A DNA stretch of 64,000 nt from a virus (IMGVR_UViG_3300013104_000022:1-64000); one strand, 5' to 3'. Positions 30,635 through 40,001 are shown, counted from the first letter of the stretch. Notes: generated by a model not told the origin, from the letters alone. Numbers and translations are program-made.

Positions 30635-33600
30635 TCAGGCTCCTAGGTAAGCGGCCTTGCGGATCGCACGAGGCAACGAATCGGAAGCCGGTTCCGGCAC
30701 GGCGTTAACTACGCTCAAGTTCTCGATGATGACACCCGCTCGGGAAGAGTTGTTATTGATAGTCTGAGTTGGCTGGCTGAAGCCTGTTGTACCGACTCTA
30801 CCATAATCCATTTCTCCACCGTTCGCAAACGCGAATCCGTTTCCGGATCGACGGAGAGTGTCTAGGCTACCTGCAAGTCCATTGAGAGAATTGGAGAAGG
30901 TGGCGAAACCACCAAGGCGCTGTACGGCCTGAGCGGCGATCTGGCGGTTGCGCTTTTCCTTGCCTGGCTTTCCGCTGATGTAGGCTTCCCACTTGGTCTC
31001 AGGCTCAGCGAACTTGATAATTCCACCGGCACGGCCCTTGTAGATTCCGCTCTCGGTTCCGCCGTTTGCGTAGTGTCGAACCATTCCACCGTTTGCGAAT
31101 GCCTGGACACCCTTCTTGAAGAATCCACCGTTGGCCTCTGGGGTAATTGATCTGTTACCCATCTTGAGGGCGGTACCGCCGCCAACTGCGACCAACTGAA
31201 TCATAGCCGTACGGGTTCGCGTAGCCTCTGCGATAGCGCTACGGAACTGATCGGTGACGTTACCGGTAATACGAACGTTCTTAGAACCGGGAACCTGCGT
31301 AACCTGGAATCCAGCTTCCTTGATCTTATCGATAGCGGCCTGAGTAAGAGGTCCGGTAACGATGTCCACGGGAGTGTCGTTAGGAGTGTTCTCGATGAGA
31401 CCGTTGATAGCAAGAAGTTGTTCTTGGGTTGTCGTGGCTCCGTCAAGGGTCATCACTGTCGATACCGTCTCTGGCATGAGACCGTACTGCGTAAGAAGGC
31501 TACCGATCTGAGTCTCATTGAGGCCCATCTGGCTTAGCTGATCCCTCAAGCCGGTTACCCAGCCGTCACCGGCTGTCTTGGCGGCTTCCTGAGCGCCCGC
31601 GAGGTCACCGTTAGCTACAGCGTTCTGGTACGCGGCGTCCATGGCCTGATACATGCCGTCACGAACGTCCGTAAGGGCTGTGTGAAGCTCTAGTCCGCCC
31701 TCGGCGGCGAGATCGAAGTTACCGGCAGAGTCAACCAGGGCGGGGTTCAATCCCTCAAGAGATTGAGCAAGGTCTTGCATTTCAGAAACGAACAGAGCTT
31801 CTGCTTCACGAGCGCTGAGTGTCTTACCGAGAAGGATGTCAACGGCGTCCTTCAGGGCGTTGATACGATCTTCAGCCGACGAAGCGGCGTCTGCCATGGT
31901 GGCGAGAGCGTTGTTGAAGTCCTCGTTAGAGCGCTCGGCATCCGACAAGCTGGCACGGTACTCCTGTTGCATCTGCACAAGCGCCCTGTACTGCTCCTTG
32001 GCCTCCGAGAGCTTCTTGGCTTCCTTGTCGTACACGTCAAGAAGCTTCTGAGCGGCCTGTGCGTTCTGGTTGTAGACACGAACGCTGTCAAGCTCCTTCT
32101 CCGTAGCACCCTTGGTGTCGTAGGCGTCAGGAATTGTAGAGTTCGACCTAATGTAGTCCTTGAGCTTGCTACGGATAGCGTCTGCCGCTGAACCTCCACG
32201 GCGAAGTGCCTGAGACATAGAGTCTGCGGAAACACCGATGTCCTCTAGATACTCGCTGAAGTCGTTACCGAGGTTGCTCGGCGCGGAGAACCAGTCGAAT
32301 TCCGGCTCCTCTAGGGAGTTAATAGCCTCCTTGAGGTTACTCCTCATGAGGTCTGCCGTCTCCTTGGTGGCTTCACCGAGACCGTTGAGAGATTCTGCGA
32401 GGCTGTCAACCGACGCTTCATAAGCGTCTGCCTTAGCCTTGGCATTTGCCTCAGCTTGAGCAATGCTGGCGAAGAGTCCGAAGAGAATACCAAGGGCGGT
32501 AATGGCGAGACCTACTGGACCTCCAAGGAAGCCCATGAACTTGCTTCCAAGGGTCGCTAGACCGCCTCCTGCGGCCTTAGCGCCGTTGGTGATAGTCGTG
32601 AACATCCCACCGGTTCCGGCGACGTTAGAAGCGCGCTGAAGAACCGTAAACTGTGTCGCTACTCCTGCGAGCGCTGTCTGAAGTGCGCGTACCATTCCGG
32701 CGCGGGCAAGGAGAAGACCGAGGCCCTTAGCGAGGTCGTAGATACCGAAGAACTTGAGAGCGGAAATGACGGCTAGCGTTGTGGCAAGAGTCTTGACAAC
32801 ACCAATTGGAAGGCTCTTGATAACATTAGCGAAGAACTCGAAGATACCAACAGTGATCTCCCAGAAGGTCTGGAAGGCCTCAGCGCCACCGTGCGCAAGG
32901 AAGTCATCGATAGATCGGATGATGGAACTGAGAGCCTTGATAAGAGACTCACCAATGCCTGACTGAGAAAGTGTGGCGAAGATGTCCGAAACGGCGGGAC
33001 CGAGTTCGTTACGGATGAGCTTAACGATATTAAGCATTCCATTGATGTTACCGCTGTCCATCGCCTGGTTCTTGAACCAGCGGAAGAAGTCACCAAAGAG
33101 ACCTCTCGTCTCTACGAGAAGAGGCCTGATTTCATCTAGGTACTTCTTGTACGGAGAACCTTCCTTCTTTGCCTCTCGACTCGCCTTACGCCAAGATTCA
33201 GAAAGACTTTCGAAACCGTCAGTCGTCCACTGATTGAACTCGCGGGCCGCACTCGCATAGTTGACAATAGTGGCGGTGATGTTCTTAGCGATCCTCCACC
33301 ACTGAGCGAGGGAGTCCCCGGCGCGGTCAAGGTAGGCGGCTAGAGAACCGCTCTTGCGGCCCTCAGCGACGAGAAGAGAGAGGTTGGCGGCACCCTCACG
33401 GAAGCCACTGGATAGGCGCTCTAGGAACGGCCCAGCGGCTACAGCGACATCCTTGAGAATGGTAGATACAAAGATCAGACCGTCACCGAGGAGCTTGATC
33501 GTACGCGCGCTACTCTTACCGATGGTGATGAAGTCGCTAGTCCATGGTCCCGAAGACATGACGCCCGCCGCGTTGGACGCTACACGACCTAGAGACGTGG

Positions 33601-34564
33601 CGATAGCAGAGAGAGCGGTCTTCAATGCAGGAGCGGCGCGAGAGATACGTTCCATGTCGCCCGCTAGCTGGGAGAAGAAAGCCTCCTGCACGGCCTCTCG
33701 AACCTCGCGCCAGGCAGGACCGATCTTGACCGTTTCCTCAACAAAGTCACGGGCGGCGGGGGTGAGCTTTTCTAGTGCCTTGGCGAATGCCTCAGGATCA
33801 TCACCGAAGCCCGCCTTGAGTGCCTTTCCTACGCCCCTGAAGGCCAACATGAGCGTCGAAGCCACACCCACAAGGGTAGCCAGGGCGGGGATCAGAGCAA
33901 CGGCGCTACCAGCCGCGAGGCCTAGGGAGGACGCGAGGCCGAATCCTGCCGCGCCAATAGCTCCCAGCGCCGCTACAACAGGGTTGAGCAAAGCAAGGAG
34001 CGACCCGATGATCGGGATGAGCGCGATGAACGGAGGGATAAGACGAGGACGGAAATTACGAAGCTTGTTAAGCCAGCCGTCGAACTTGCCTAGTCGCGCA
34101 TTTGCCCTATCGATATCGACAGTGAAGCGACGGAAGTATCCCGAAAGGCGTCCGTAGGCCTTACCGGTCCTGTCAACACTTACGATTCGAGACTTGTGCT
34201 CACGAGCGGTCTTGCGAATAGCTTCAGCAAGCTTCTTCTCGACGTTGGTCTGATCGTTCTCGGCCTTCTGAACTTTCTTGGTCGCAACGGCGGCATCCCC
34301 GAGAGCATCCGCCTTGGCCCTTACAGCCTTAGCGTTGTCTCGGGTAGCCTTAGCCGCCGCGATTGTGGCCTTGCGCTTAGCCTTGAAAGATTCAGCTTGA
34401 TCCTTCGTCGCCTTGTCCGCTTTCTTGGCGGCGGCGTTGTAGGCTTGCTCTTCCTTCTTTAGCTCAGCGACAGCGGCCTTAGCACCCCTAGCCTTCTTGA
34501 TAAGGTCGGCAAAGTCAGCTACGGCACGATAACGTACCTTCGCCTCATCCCTTACACCGACCAC
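30635..34564 (-). CDS. Tape measure protein
   Basis: A 1309-residue protein with a Lys/Ala coiled coil (about 20-130), hydrophobic segments (about 178-235 and 680-705), repeated helical stretches and a Gly/Asn-rich tail with NGGFFKKGVQAFANGG. This is typical of siphovirus tape measures. From the rule of about 1.5 Å per residue, the tail would be near 195 nm, an inference. It is preceded by the frameshifted chaperone pair, as usual. Confidence 0.95.
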   Translation of the reverse strand: MVGVRDEAKVRYRAVADFADLIKKARGAKAAVAELKKEEQAYNAAAKKADKATKDQAESFKAKRKATIAAAKATRDNAKAVRAKADALGDAAVATKKVQKAENDQTNVEKKLAEAIRKTAREHKSRIVSVDRTGKAYGRLSGYFRRFTVDIDRANARLGKFDGWLNKLRNFRPRLIPPFIALIPIIGSLLALLNPVVAALGAIGAAGFGLASSLGLAAGSAVALIPALATLVGVASTLMLAFRGVGKALKAGFGDDPEAFAKALEKLTPAARDFVEETVKIGPAWREVREAVQEAFFSQLAGDMERISRAAPALKTALSAIATSLGRVASNAAGVMSSGPWTSDFITIGKSSARTIKLLGDGLIFVSTILKDVAVAAGPFLERLSSGFREGAANLSLLVAEGRKSGSLAAYLDRAGDSLAQWWRIAKNITATIVNYASAAREFNQWTTDGFESLSESWRKASREAKKEGSPYKKYLDEIRPLLVETRGLFGDFFRWFKNQAMDSGNINGMLNIVKLIRNELGPAVSDIFATLSQSGIGESLIKALSSIIRSIDDFLAHGGAEAFQTFWEITVGIFEFFANVIKSLPIGVVKTLATTLAVISALKFFGIYDLAKGLGLLLARAGMVRALQTALAGVATQFTVLQRASNVAGTGGMFTTITNGAKAAGGGLATLGSKFMGFLGGPVGLAITALGILFGLFASIAQAEANAKAKADAYEASVDSLAESLNGLGEATKETADLMRSNLKEAINSLEEPEFDWFSAPSNLGNDFSEYLEDIGVSADSMSQALRRGGSAADAIRSKLKDYIRSNSTIPDAYDTKGATEKELDSVRVYNQNAQAAQKLLDVYDKEAKKLSEAKEQYRALVQMQQEYRASLSDAERSNEDFNNALATMADAASSAEDRINALKDAVDILLGKTLSAREAEALFVSEMQDLAQSLEGLNPALVDSAGNFDLAAEGGLELHTALTDVRDGMYQAMDAAYQNAVANGDLAGAQEAAKTAGDGWVTGLRDQLSQMGLNETQIGSLLTQYGLMPETVSTVMTLDGATTTQEQLLAINGLIENTPNDTPVDIVTGPLTQAAIDKIKEAGFQVTQVPGSKNVRITGNVTDQFRSAIAEATRTRTAMIQLVAVGGGTALKMGNRSITPEANGGFFKKGVQAFANGGMVRHYANGGTESGIYKGRAGGIIKFAEPETKWEAYISGKPGKEKRNRQIAAQAVQRLGGFATFSNSLNGLAGSLDTLRRSGNGFAFANGGEMDYGRVGTTGFSQPTQTINNNSSRAGVIIENLSVVNAVPEPASDSLPRAIRKAAYLGA

Positions 34565-34567
34565 TGG

Positions 34568-35502
34568 CTACTCCCTCTGAGCACTATTTCCGAAAGCTAG
34601 CAAGAATCTCTCATAGGAACCGTTTTCGATTTCCTTCACCGGAGGTGGCGCATCCTTCACCTTGTTCAAGATATCGGATTCAATCTCGTCTAGTGAGAGT
34701 GTCTTAGCCGCCTCAAGAGGCGCATTCTCAGATTCTTTGTCAATCCAGTAACCCATTGCGATGTAGGACACAATGTTTCTCGTCATCCAGGATTTGTCTA
34801 GACGTTCTTGGCGCTGTCTGGCAAAGTTCCTCACTTGGATGTTTGCAACAATCTGACGAAGGCGGGCAACGGGGAGGTTACCAATCTTCTTGTCGCTCCA
34901 CCCGTACTCAGAAGCTACGAGATCATACGCTGTGCTGAATCCACCCACCAAACCGCTAGGGTCAATTTCAGTGAGCTTTTCAGCTATTCTTCTATTTAGT
35001 TCTTCTGCGACTTCTTCGTTGCTACTACCTTCGTCGTCGGAAAGAGTAGCATGAGTCGTTTTCCCAGTTCTGCCACATGTGGTGCCTCGTTCTTCACGAC
35101 AATTTCCACAATGGAGATGAGGTCTTCAAGTTCTGGGTTGAAGAGTTCCTTTTGAAGACTTCGATACAAGTCCTCATTGAGCTTCTTCTGTGCCTTGCTC
35201 GTGGGGTTCTCAATCACGTCGGCGGGGGAGACCATGGATTGAATGAACTCAATCGTTTCGTCTTCCGCCTCGGGGATAGCGAAGATGAGAGAGGCAAGAA
35301 TGTTCGCCGCGAAGCCGTCTTCGTCTTCGGAGTCGAAAGAGAAACCCGCCAGCACGTCTGCGGCACCGTTGGTTAGAACCTTCAATGCACGCAAAAGCTG
35401 ACGGGTTCTCAGACGCTCAACGCGAATCTTCGTACCTGTAGACAGGGTGATAACAGTTGGCTCGGACGCAAGAACGTCGTTAGCCGTTTCCTTGGTGGTC
35501 AT
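34568..35502 (-). CDS. Tail assembly chaperone, frameshift fusion (G-T)
   Basis: Reading of the upstream frame (start 35502) shifts -1 on GGGAAAA at 35065-35059. Continuation in the second frame stays open (TTHATLSDDEGSSNEEVA at the junction) down to 34568. The second part includes GGFSTAYDLVASEYGW and NLPVARLRQIVAN. The product binds the tape measure during tail assembly. The frame 34568-34951 is therefore a domain of the fusion and not an independent gene. It overlaps the G frame by the normal arrangement. Confidence 0.9.
34996..35502 (-). CDS. Tail assembly chaperone G
   Basis: A 168-residue protein made without frameshift. ITLSTGTKIRVERLRTRQLLRAL (about 18-40, cited as STGTKIRVERL) is a common start of actinophage chaperones, followed by helices and a Lys-rich end (VVATKKSQKN). 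It coats the tape measure with the longer G-T product. Confidence 0.9.
   Translation of the reverse strand: MTTKETANDVLASEPTVITLSTGTKIRVERLRTRQLLRALKVLTNGAADVLAGFSFDSEDEDGFAANILASLIFAIPEAEDETIEFIQSMVSPADVIENPTSKAQKKLNEDLYRSLQKELFNPELEDLISIVEIVVKNEAPHVAELGKRLMLLFPTTKVVATKKSQKN
35059..35065 (-). promoter_or_regulatory. -1 ribosomal slippery site GGGAAAA
   Basis: In the G frame the codons read G GGA AAA, the canonical X XXY YYZ heptamer. The -1 frame beyond it is open for over 150 codons. This is the conserved mechanism for making two tail chaperones in siphoviruses. Confidence 0.92.
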
Positions 35503-35529
35503 GCCACTCTCCTTAGGAATTTAGAGCTA

Positions 35530-36111
35530 TTAGATTGCAGGAGCGCTTAGGAGTCGTCCTACGGCCTTTGTTGGAAGACCTGTCTTAGAGTCTAGCACGG
35601 GCTGTCCCTTTTCGTCAGTATCGGAGAAAAGAGCCGTGCCGTTGTAGTTGAGGAGTAGACCTTCCTTGTAGGTAGGTCCGTCGAAGCTGAATGGCTGGAA
35701 CTGTACCTTGTAAAGGATGAAGTCAAGGCGACGTGGGTTACCCTGGCTGTCCTTGGAAGGAACGCGAACAAGCATCGGACGAGGCTGAGGGCTAAGGCTG
35801 TTCTGCTCCCAGAGAGGAAGGGAGAACGTCTGAGCGGCACCAGCACCCGAAGATGTGATGTTCATACCATAGATGTATGCGAGTGTGGAAAACGGAATGT
35901 AACCGGCCTGAACGGTGACGTTTACTCGGTTGGCAAAGAACCAAGTCGAGAGAATAACGTCGTCACCAGTGTTGTCGTAGCTGTCCTGGTCAAGCTCTAG
36001 CGAACCGGAGCGCACACCGTAAATGTCACCAGCCGCCGCATCAAGGCCCGTAGCGGGGTCAAGGATAGCGGCGTGGTTGATCGAGAATCCCTCGACTGTG
36101 TTGGTAACCAC
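35530..36111 (-). CDS. Major tail protein (tail tube)
   Basis: A 193-residue beta-rich protein (MVTNTVEGFSINHAAILDP start, GSLELDQDSYDN, QFQPFSFDGPTYKEG near 150). Length, position directly before the chaperones and a dedicated late-motif copy upstream all fit the tail tube subunit, which is needed in high amount. Confidence 0.85.
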   Translation of the reverse strand: MVTNTVEGFSINHAAILDPATGLDAAAGDIYGVRSGSLELDQDSYDNTGDDVILSTWFFANRVNVTVQAGYIPFSTLAYIYGMNITSSGAGAAQTFSLPLWEQNSLSPQPRPMLVRVPSKDSQGNPRRLDFILYKVQFQPFSFDGPTYKEGLLLNYNGTALFSDTDEKGQPVLDSKTGLPTKAVGRLLSAPAI

Positions 36112-36151
36112 GATAGTCCTCCTAAAGAATGTGGTGAAGTACCTCTACACC

Positions 36152-36161
36152 TACTATCGTC
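36152..36161 (-). promoter_or_regulatory. Late motif GACGATAGTA before the tail tube gene
   Basis: The minus strand reads GACGATAGTAGGTGTAGAGG, about 40 bases before the ATG at 36111. TAAC lies 16 bases upstream. The highly expressed tube gene having its own copy supports promoter function. Confidence 0.65.
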
Positions 36162-36170
36162 CCACTTGTT

Positions 36171-36392
36171 CTAATGCGTTACCGACTCCACGAGCTGTCC
36201 ATCGAGACTATAACGGTGGAGAACAATGTCCACAATGATGCCCTCTAGCCTCAGTGCTTTACGACAATCACTACAGGCAAATTCAAGAAGATTGTCATTA
36301 GTGATGTGAGGCTTGTCTCCGGAAAGGAGGAGTTTAGAGAGAAGCCTCTTTGGCCCTACAGGGCATCTAATTTCTACAATTTCACTTGTCAC
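36171..36392 (-). CDS. Small Cys-pair protein, 73 aa
   Basis: It starts MTSEIVEIRCPVGPKRLLSK and has FACSDCRKALRLEG near 38-51. The C...C and CSDC pairs resemble short phage zinc proteins such as Mu Com. Its role is unknown; position in the late genes might suggest control of expression. It overlaps the glycosyltransferase gene by 11 bases. Confidence 0.65.
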   Translation of the reverse strand: MTSEIVEIRCPVGPKRLLSKLLLSGDKPHITNDNLLEFACSDCRKALRLEGIIVDIVLHRYSLDGQLVESVTH

Positions 36393-37497
36393 GTCTTCCC
36401 GACCTGTCTAGCATCATGTACTTGGCGTACAGTTCTTGCCCGTTTGGCGCGGCGTCCTTCAGTTGAAGGAAGAGGCGGTCCAGCACGGCATCCCAAGATC
36501 GAATCTGAGGAATGATCTGCGATGCGTGGAAGCCCTTTTCGCGAGCTTCATTGCGGTTACGGAAAACATGAAGCATCTTAGCCTTCAGGTCTTCCAGTTC
36601 CACCCACGCCATTTCAGCGCCGGGTGCGGGAGGTACAGCTTCCCCCATCTCATACTTAAGAGGGTAAGCGTAGCTCGGGTCTAGCCATTCGGCCATGCCT
36701 CCCCAGTTCGTAGCGATGACAGGACCGCCTGTGCTCTGGAATTCCAAACATGGCATATTCTTGCCCTCGCCTAGGGAGGGGGCGAGAAGGACGTGAGTGT
36801 TTCGGTAGAAGTCCTTGACGGTCTCCTTGTCCCACACGTCGTAGAAGATTCTGAGGCCGGGGTAGACATCTTCCATCTTGGAGTGAAGTCCGGGGGCTGT
36901 CGTCTTCAGCATGAGCCTCGCGTGCTGTGCGAAGTCCTCGTGCTCCTGACGAAGCTGACTGAACGCCTGGATAGCCGCGAAGGGGTTCTTGCGAGGACTG
37001 AGGACACCAATCATCGAGAAGTAGAAATCCTCGGAGTGCCAGTCACGGTCGTAGTACACCCACTCTTCGGGGTCGTACCCTCCCTGTACCTTGATCACCG
37101 GCCCGTCGAAGTAGTCCTTAAGATTCTCGGCGGTGGGATTGTCGTAGCCTACGAGAACATCGAAGTTCTCGAAGTTCTCCCGAAGGGTGTCCTTTGCCGC
37201 GAGATTGTCAAAGGTAGAGGATTCCCACATCGTCCAACCGACAACGGTGGAGGATACTTCTTTGGTGCCGGGGGCTACCTTGAGAAGTCCGGGGTCTACG
37301 TGAGACAGAACAAGGTCGAAAGGCGCTTCGGCGGTCTTCGTGAGAAGTCCCGCAATCTCCGGAGAGATGGGAGGCTGGATAGCGCTCGGTCCTAGGTGAA
37401 CATCCGCGCCTAGGCGCATGAATGCCTCGGTGATTCCGATTCCGTCATTTCCATAGCCGCTGAAGGTGCTCAGCGGAAGGTTGAGATAAACCTTCAC
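36382..37497 (-). CDS. Glycosyltransferase, GT4-like
   Basis: A 371-residue protein with a GT-B C-terminal half: SMIGVLSPRKNPFAAIQAF (about 160-178), VLLAPSLGEGKNMPCLEFQ (cited as APSLGEGKN and CLEFQ, about 238-255) and GPVIATNWGGMAEW. The E-x7-E-like ESTGG region is typical of retaining sugar transferases. It could modify phage virion proteins or host surface sugars. It is placed alone among structural genes with its own AT-rich upstream region (37498-37562). Confidence 0.88.
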   Translation of the reverse strand: MKVYLNLPLSTFSGYGNDGIGITEAFMRLGADVHLGPSAIQPPISPEIAGLLTKTAEAPFDLVLSHVDPGLLKVAPGTKEVSSTVVGWTMWESSTFDNLAAKDTLRENFENFDVLVGYDNPTAENLKDYFDGPVIKVQGGYDPEEWVYYDRDWHSEDFYFSMIGVLSPRKNPFAAIQAFSQLRQEHEDFAQHARLMLKTTAPGLHSKMEDVYPGLRIFYDVWDKETVKDFYRNTHVLLAPSLGEGKNMPCLEFQSTGGPVIATNWGGMAEWLDPSYAYPLKYEMGEAVPPAPGAEMAWVELEDLKAKMLHVFRNRNEAREKGFHASQIIPQIRSWDAVLDRLFLQLKDAAPNGQELYAKYMMLDRSGRRDK

Positions 37498-37562
37498 AGT
37501 AGTCTCGCTTTCACGGGGTCAAGCCCTCAATAGTGATTAAGCACATCTTATCACATTATGTG
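37498..37562 (-). promoter_or_regulatory. AT-rich gap before the glycosyltransferase
   Basis: A gap with nested repeats on the minus strand (CACAT-A-ATGTG and GTGAT-N12-ATCAC) and much lower G+C than its surroundings. A promoter is likely, but no consensus pair is clear. No late-motif copy is present, so this gene may be controlled differently. Confidence 0.35.
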
Positions 37563-38075
37563 TTAACTGATAAGGTTGACACCGTATCGGTAGCTACCCA
37601 TAAGAGCGCCTTCGACATTAGCCACCTTGTTCGTGCGGGGACCGTCGATGAAGTGTGATCCGTTGACCCAGATACCGGTGTTGGTATCAATCTGATCCTG
37701 AGTGCCCCACTGAAGCATCCCGCCGCCTGGTCGAGACATGTTCACGGTGTGGAAATGCTTCATAATGAGCTTTCCTACCGCATTGATCTTAGCCTCTGCG
37801 TCCTTGATCTTCACGGACTTATCCGGGTTACGGGTGGGGTCCGCCCACACGTCGATCACGACGGTGGGGAATTCCTGGGTGTTGTGCATATTCATCTGCG
37901 TCCACATGTCGTCGTACGTAGATACGACGATAAGACACTTCTGAGAGTTCTCGAACTTGACTTCTGGCTCGTCTAGGAAAATCCAGGTGGGCCAAGTAGC
38001 GCTCGACCCTAGGAGTGCGGTGAGTTCAGGGTCGCGCGCTAGCTCATTACGCATAGCCTTGGTTAGGGGAGTCAT
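37563..38075 (-). CDS. Probable tail terminator protein
   Basis: A 170-residue alpha/beta protein (MTPLTKAMRNELARDPELTA start, PTVVIDVWADPTRNPD about 88-103). Length and position after two head-tail genes fit a tail terminator, which caps the tube. The call rests mainly on gene order. Confidence 0.55.
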   Translation of the reverse strand: MTPLTKAMRNELARDPELTALLGSSATWPTWIFLDEPEVKFENSQKCLIVVSTYDDMWTQMNMHNTQEFPTVVIDVWADPTRNPDKSVKIKDAEAKINAVGKLIMKHFHTVNMSRPGGGMLQWGTQDQIDTNTGIWVNGSHFIDGPRTNKVANVEGALMGSYRYGVNLIS

Positions 38076-38434
38076 GGTCTAAGTCCGTCCAGAATGGCCT
38101 CTACATAGTCTTCATGCAGAAGAGGGAGAGGGTAGAAGAAGGCGTGACCGCCGCCTCGACGGTACTCGTACCAGGCGTAGTCGATGGGACCGACAGAACC
38201 TACACCGCCACCGACGACGATCTCTCCGTGCCAATTTCCGCCACCTCGTACAGAAGTAGAAGAATTTACGGAACCCTTAAGGCTACCAGACTCAACGTCG
38301 ATAGCGGCAGTGACGAGAGTTTCACCCTTTTTGAGTACGGCAGTGAGGTTGAGGTGGGCTTCGAGAATCGCAAGTGTTTCCACACGGTTCAACTCAGCGT
38401 CGATCTCACTCCAATCGCTGTAGAGGCGTGCCAT
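38072..38434 (-). CDS. Probable neck / head-tail joining protein
   Basis: A 120-residue protein resembling HK97-gp10-type components (helical start, GSLKGSVNSSTSVRGGG, YAWYEYRRGGGHAFFYP, about 50-105). It overlaps both neighbours by 1-4 bases. Its role in joining head to tail is inferred from pattern and order. Confidence 0.58.
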   Translation of the reverse strand: MARLYSDWSEIDAELNRVETLAILEAHLNLTAVLKKGETLVTAAIDVESGSLKGSVNSSTSVRGGGNWHGEIVVGGGVGSVGPIDYAWYEYRRGGGHAFFYPLPLLHEDYVEAILDGLRP

Positions 38435-38844
38435 TAGCTCTCACCCGGCCAATCCTCGTCCAGGTCTTGAGGAATCTCGAAGACGAGAACTTCGATGTGG
38501 TGGGCGTCAGAGAAATCAATGGCTCGGTCGGGGATGGATCGAATTTCGAAACTTCCCTCTACGGGGAGCTTTCCCCCGGCGTTGGGAATGCACACGAGAC
38601 GATCCCCTGCTCGGATCGGCACGTCGGCGCGACAGAACAACAGTCCGTATCGGTCCTGTGCGCCCCCGGCGTTGATAGGAGCGGGAGCATCCTTACCGGG
38701 ACGGATGAAGTTGAGGTCGATTCGGCATCTGACATAGCCTAGTCCATCTGTTGTGACATCTTGCCAATCCGTCGTGGCAACACCGTCTACCTGCGTGGTC
38801 ACACGACGACGCACCTTCACGGCGGAATTGAAAAGATGTTCCAT
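38434..38844 (-). CDS. Probable head closure protein
   Basis: A 136-residue protein starting MEHLFNSAVKVRRRVTTQVD. KVRRRVTT, LLFCRADVPIRAGDRLV and SFEIRSIPDRA give the small beta-barrel pattern of head-closure (gp16-like) proteins. ATG 38844 is chosen because the frame upstream contains unlikely sequence and overlaps the fibre gene. It is separated from the capsid genes by the entire fibre cluster. Confidence 0.65.
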   Translation of the reverse strand: MEHLFNSAVKVRRRVTTQVDGVATTDWQDVTTDGLGYVRCRIDLNFIRPGKDAPAPINAGGAQDRYGLLFCRADVPIRAGDRLVCIPNAGGKLPVEGSFEIRSIPDRAIDFSDAHHIEVLVFEIPQDLDEDWPGES

Positions 38845-38846
38845 GA

Positions 38847-39389
38847 TTAGTCCTGGATTACATAAATTACAGTGGAGATAGGAGAAGAGATCGCAGTGTA
38901 CTGAGCCTGTGTACCCTTCCAGATTCCTGTCACACCGTTGAGTCCCTGTACGGGGGTTACCCATCCAGTCGCGTAGTTGGTACCGGCTGTCTTAGCGAGA
39001 ACCTGACCTGTAGTACCTCCGGTAGGCAAGCCTCGGCTACTGAGAGAGTCAAGAGATGTCTGAAGGTTGGTAATAGTTCCGATTGCTTGCTCACCTGTAT
39101 GGGTGGCGCGGTCTCGAAGCTCAGAGTTCGTGGCGTTGGCCGTGGCATTGGTTGCGATACCTGACAGCTTAGAACGCTCTGCGGAAGTCATAATGACCTT
39201 CGTAGAGCCGTCCGGGATGTCGTTAGCGGTACCCGTAAAGGTACCGGGAGCGGGCAGAGTAGTCCACTGAGTTGCGTAGTTCGAATTGGAAGACTTTGTA
39301 AGAACTTGTCCCGTAGTACCTCCGGTGGGTACACCTACACCGGGGGTGCCCTCGCTACCCCCGAGTGTACCTACTAGTTGAAGTGCCAT
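38847..39389 (-). CDS. Tail fibre protein with GGTTGQVL repeats
   Basis: A 180-residue fibre protein with two copies of PTGGTTGQVL.K....YAT.W (about 20-43 and 125-147), an IPDGSTKVIMT stretch and RATHTGEQAIGTI, a motif frequent in phage tail fibres. The repeats suggest trimeric beta structure. It starts one base into the upstream fibre gene's stop. Confidence 0.82.
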   Translation of the reverse strand: MALQLVGTLGGSEGTPGVGVPTGGTTGQVLTKSSNSNYATQWTTLPAPGTFTGTANDIPDGSTKVIMTSAERSKLSGIATNATANATNSELRDRATHTGEQAIGTITNLQTSLDSLSSRGLPTGGTTGQVLAKTAGTNYATGWVTPVQGLNGVTGIWKGTQAQYTAISSPISTVIYVIQD

Positions 39390-39964
39390 TACTTATCCTT
39401 CCAAAGTTGCATTGGAGACGTGTTTGTGAGAAGAAGATAGTCGATGCCAGGTCGGTAGCCGCTAGGCCACGGCTGGGAAAGGGTGGTGACCTCGTAGAAG
39501 ATCACTTGAGACCATCCTGGACCGCCGTCAACGGAAGCCGTGGTAAGGGTTACCGTCTCCCCTGAGCTTCCTGCAATGCCGTGAATGACGAATTCCTTAA
39601 AGTCTTCGCCTTCCTTGGGGTAGAAGTGGGCTGACCAACTCCACCCCTGATCGAGCAAGCCGGGGGAGGAGGGGGAGATCAACCAGAGGTCGCCCGAGGG
39701 ATCAAACCAGTCGGCGTCGTGGCCGTCTGCGGGGGGTCGAATGTTTCCATTCTGATCTACTTCAGCCCGTACCTCAGAAACAAGAATCACGTCTCCACTA
39801 GGAAGAAGAGTCGTGGGCTTGTTCAGAGTAGGAGTGAACTTCACATAAGCATTCAGAGCGACCGATTCTGGGGTCGTGTCAACATCGCCTACGGTATCCG
39901 CGATACCTCGAAGAATGTGACCTCCGATCTTAAAGGAGGTTACCTCTGCTGGTAGATTCGCCAT
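39389..39964 (-). CDS. Receptor-binding-type fibre protein
   Basis: A 191-residue beta protein (TSFKIGGHILRG, VKFTPTLNKPTTLLPSGD). Its end, GYRPGIDYLLLTNT then MQLWKD, matches the ends of the proteins at 41477 and 43276 (GFDxxxDxLxxx...W). The shared module has the order G.V.F.P, DG..., WSW.V.F, a small beta sandwich. It is probably part of the receptor-binding apparatus. Confidence 0.7.
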   Translation of the reverse strand: MANLPAEVTSFKIGGHILRGIADTVGDVDTTPESVALNAYVKFTPTLNKPTTLLPSGDVILVSEVRAEVDQNGNIRPPADGHDADWFDPSGDLWLISPSSPGLLDQGWSWSAHFYPKEGEDFKEFVIHGIAGSSGETVTLTTASVDGGPGWSQVIFYEVTTLSQPWPSGYRPGIDYLLLTNTSPMQLWKDK

Positions 39965-39989
39965 GTTGTCTCCAAAGTCTTGTCACTTC

Positions 39990-39999
39990 TACTATCGTC
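39990..39999 (-). promoter_or_regulatory. Late motif GACGATAGTA before 39389 gene set
   Basis: The minus strand reads AGCGACGATAGTAGAAG, 26 bases before the ATG at 39964. It begins two bases after the stop of the FN3 gene. It may express the downstream fibre and head-tail joining genes. Confidence 0.6.
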
Positions 40000-40001
40000 G
40001 C

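Noticed and set aside
34568-34951. Independent 127-aa gene after the chaperone
   Set aside because: It has no proper start; the slippery site and open -1 frame show it is the second half of a fusion.
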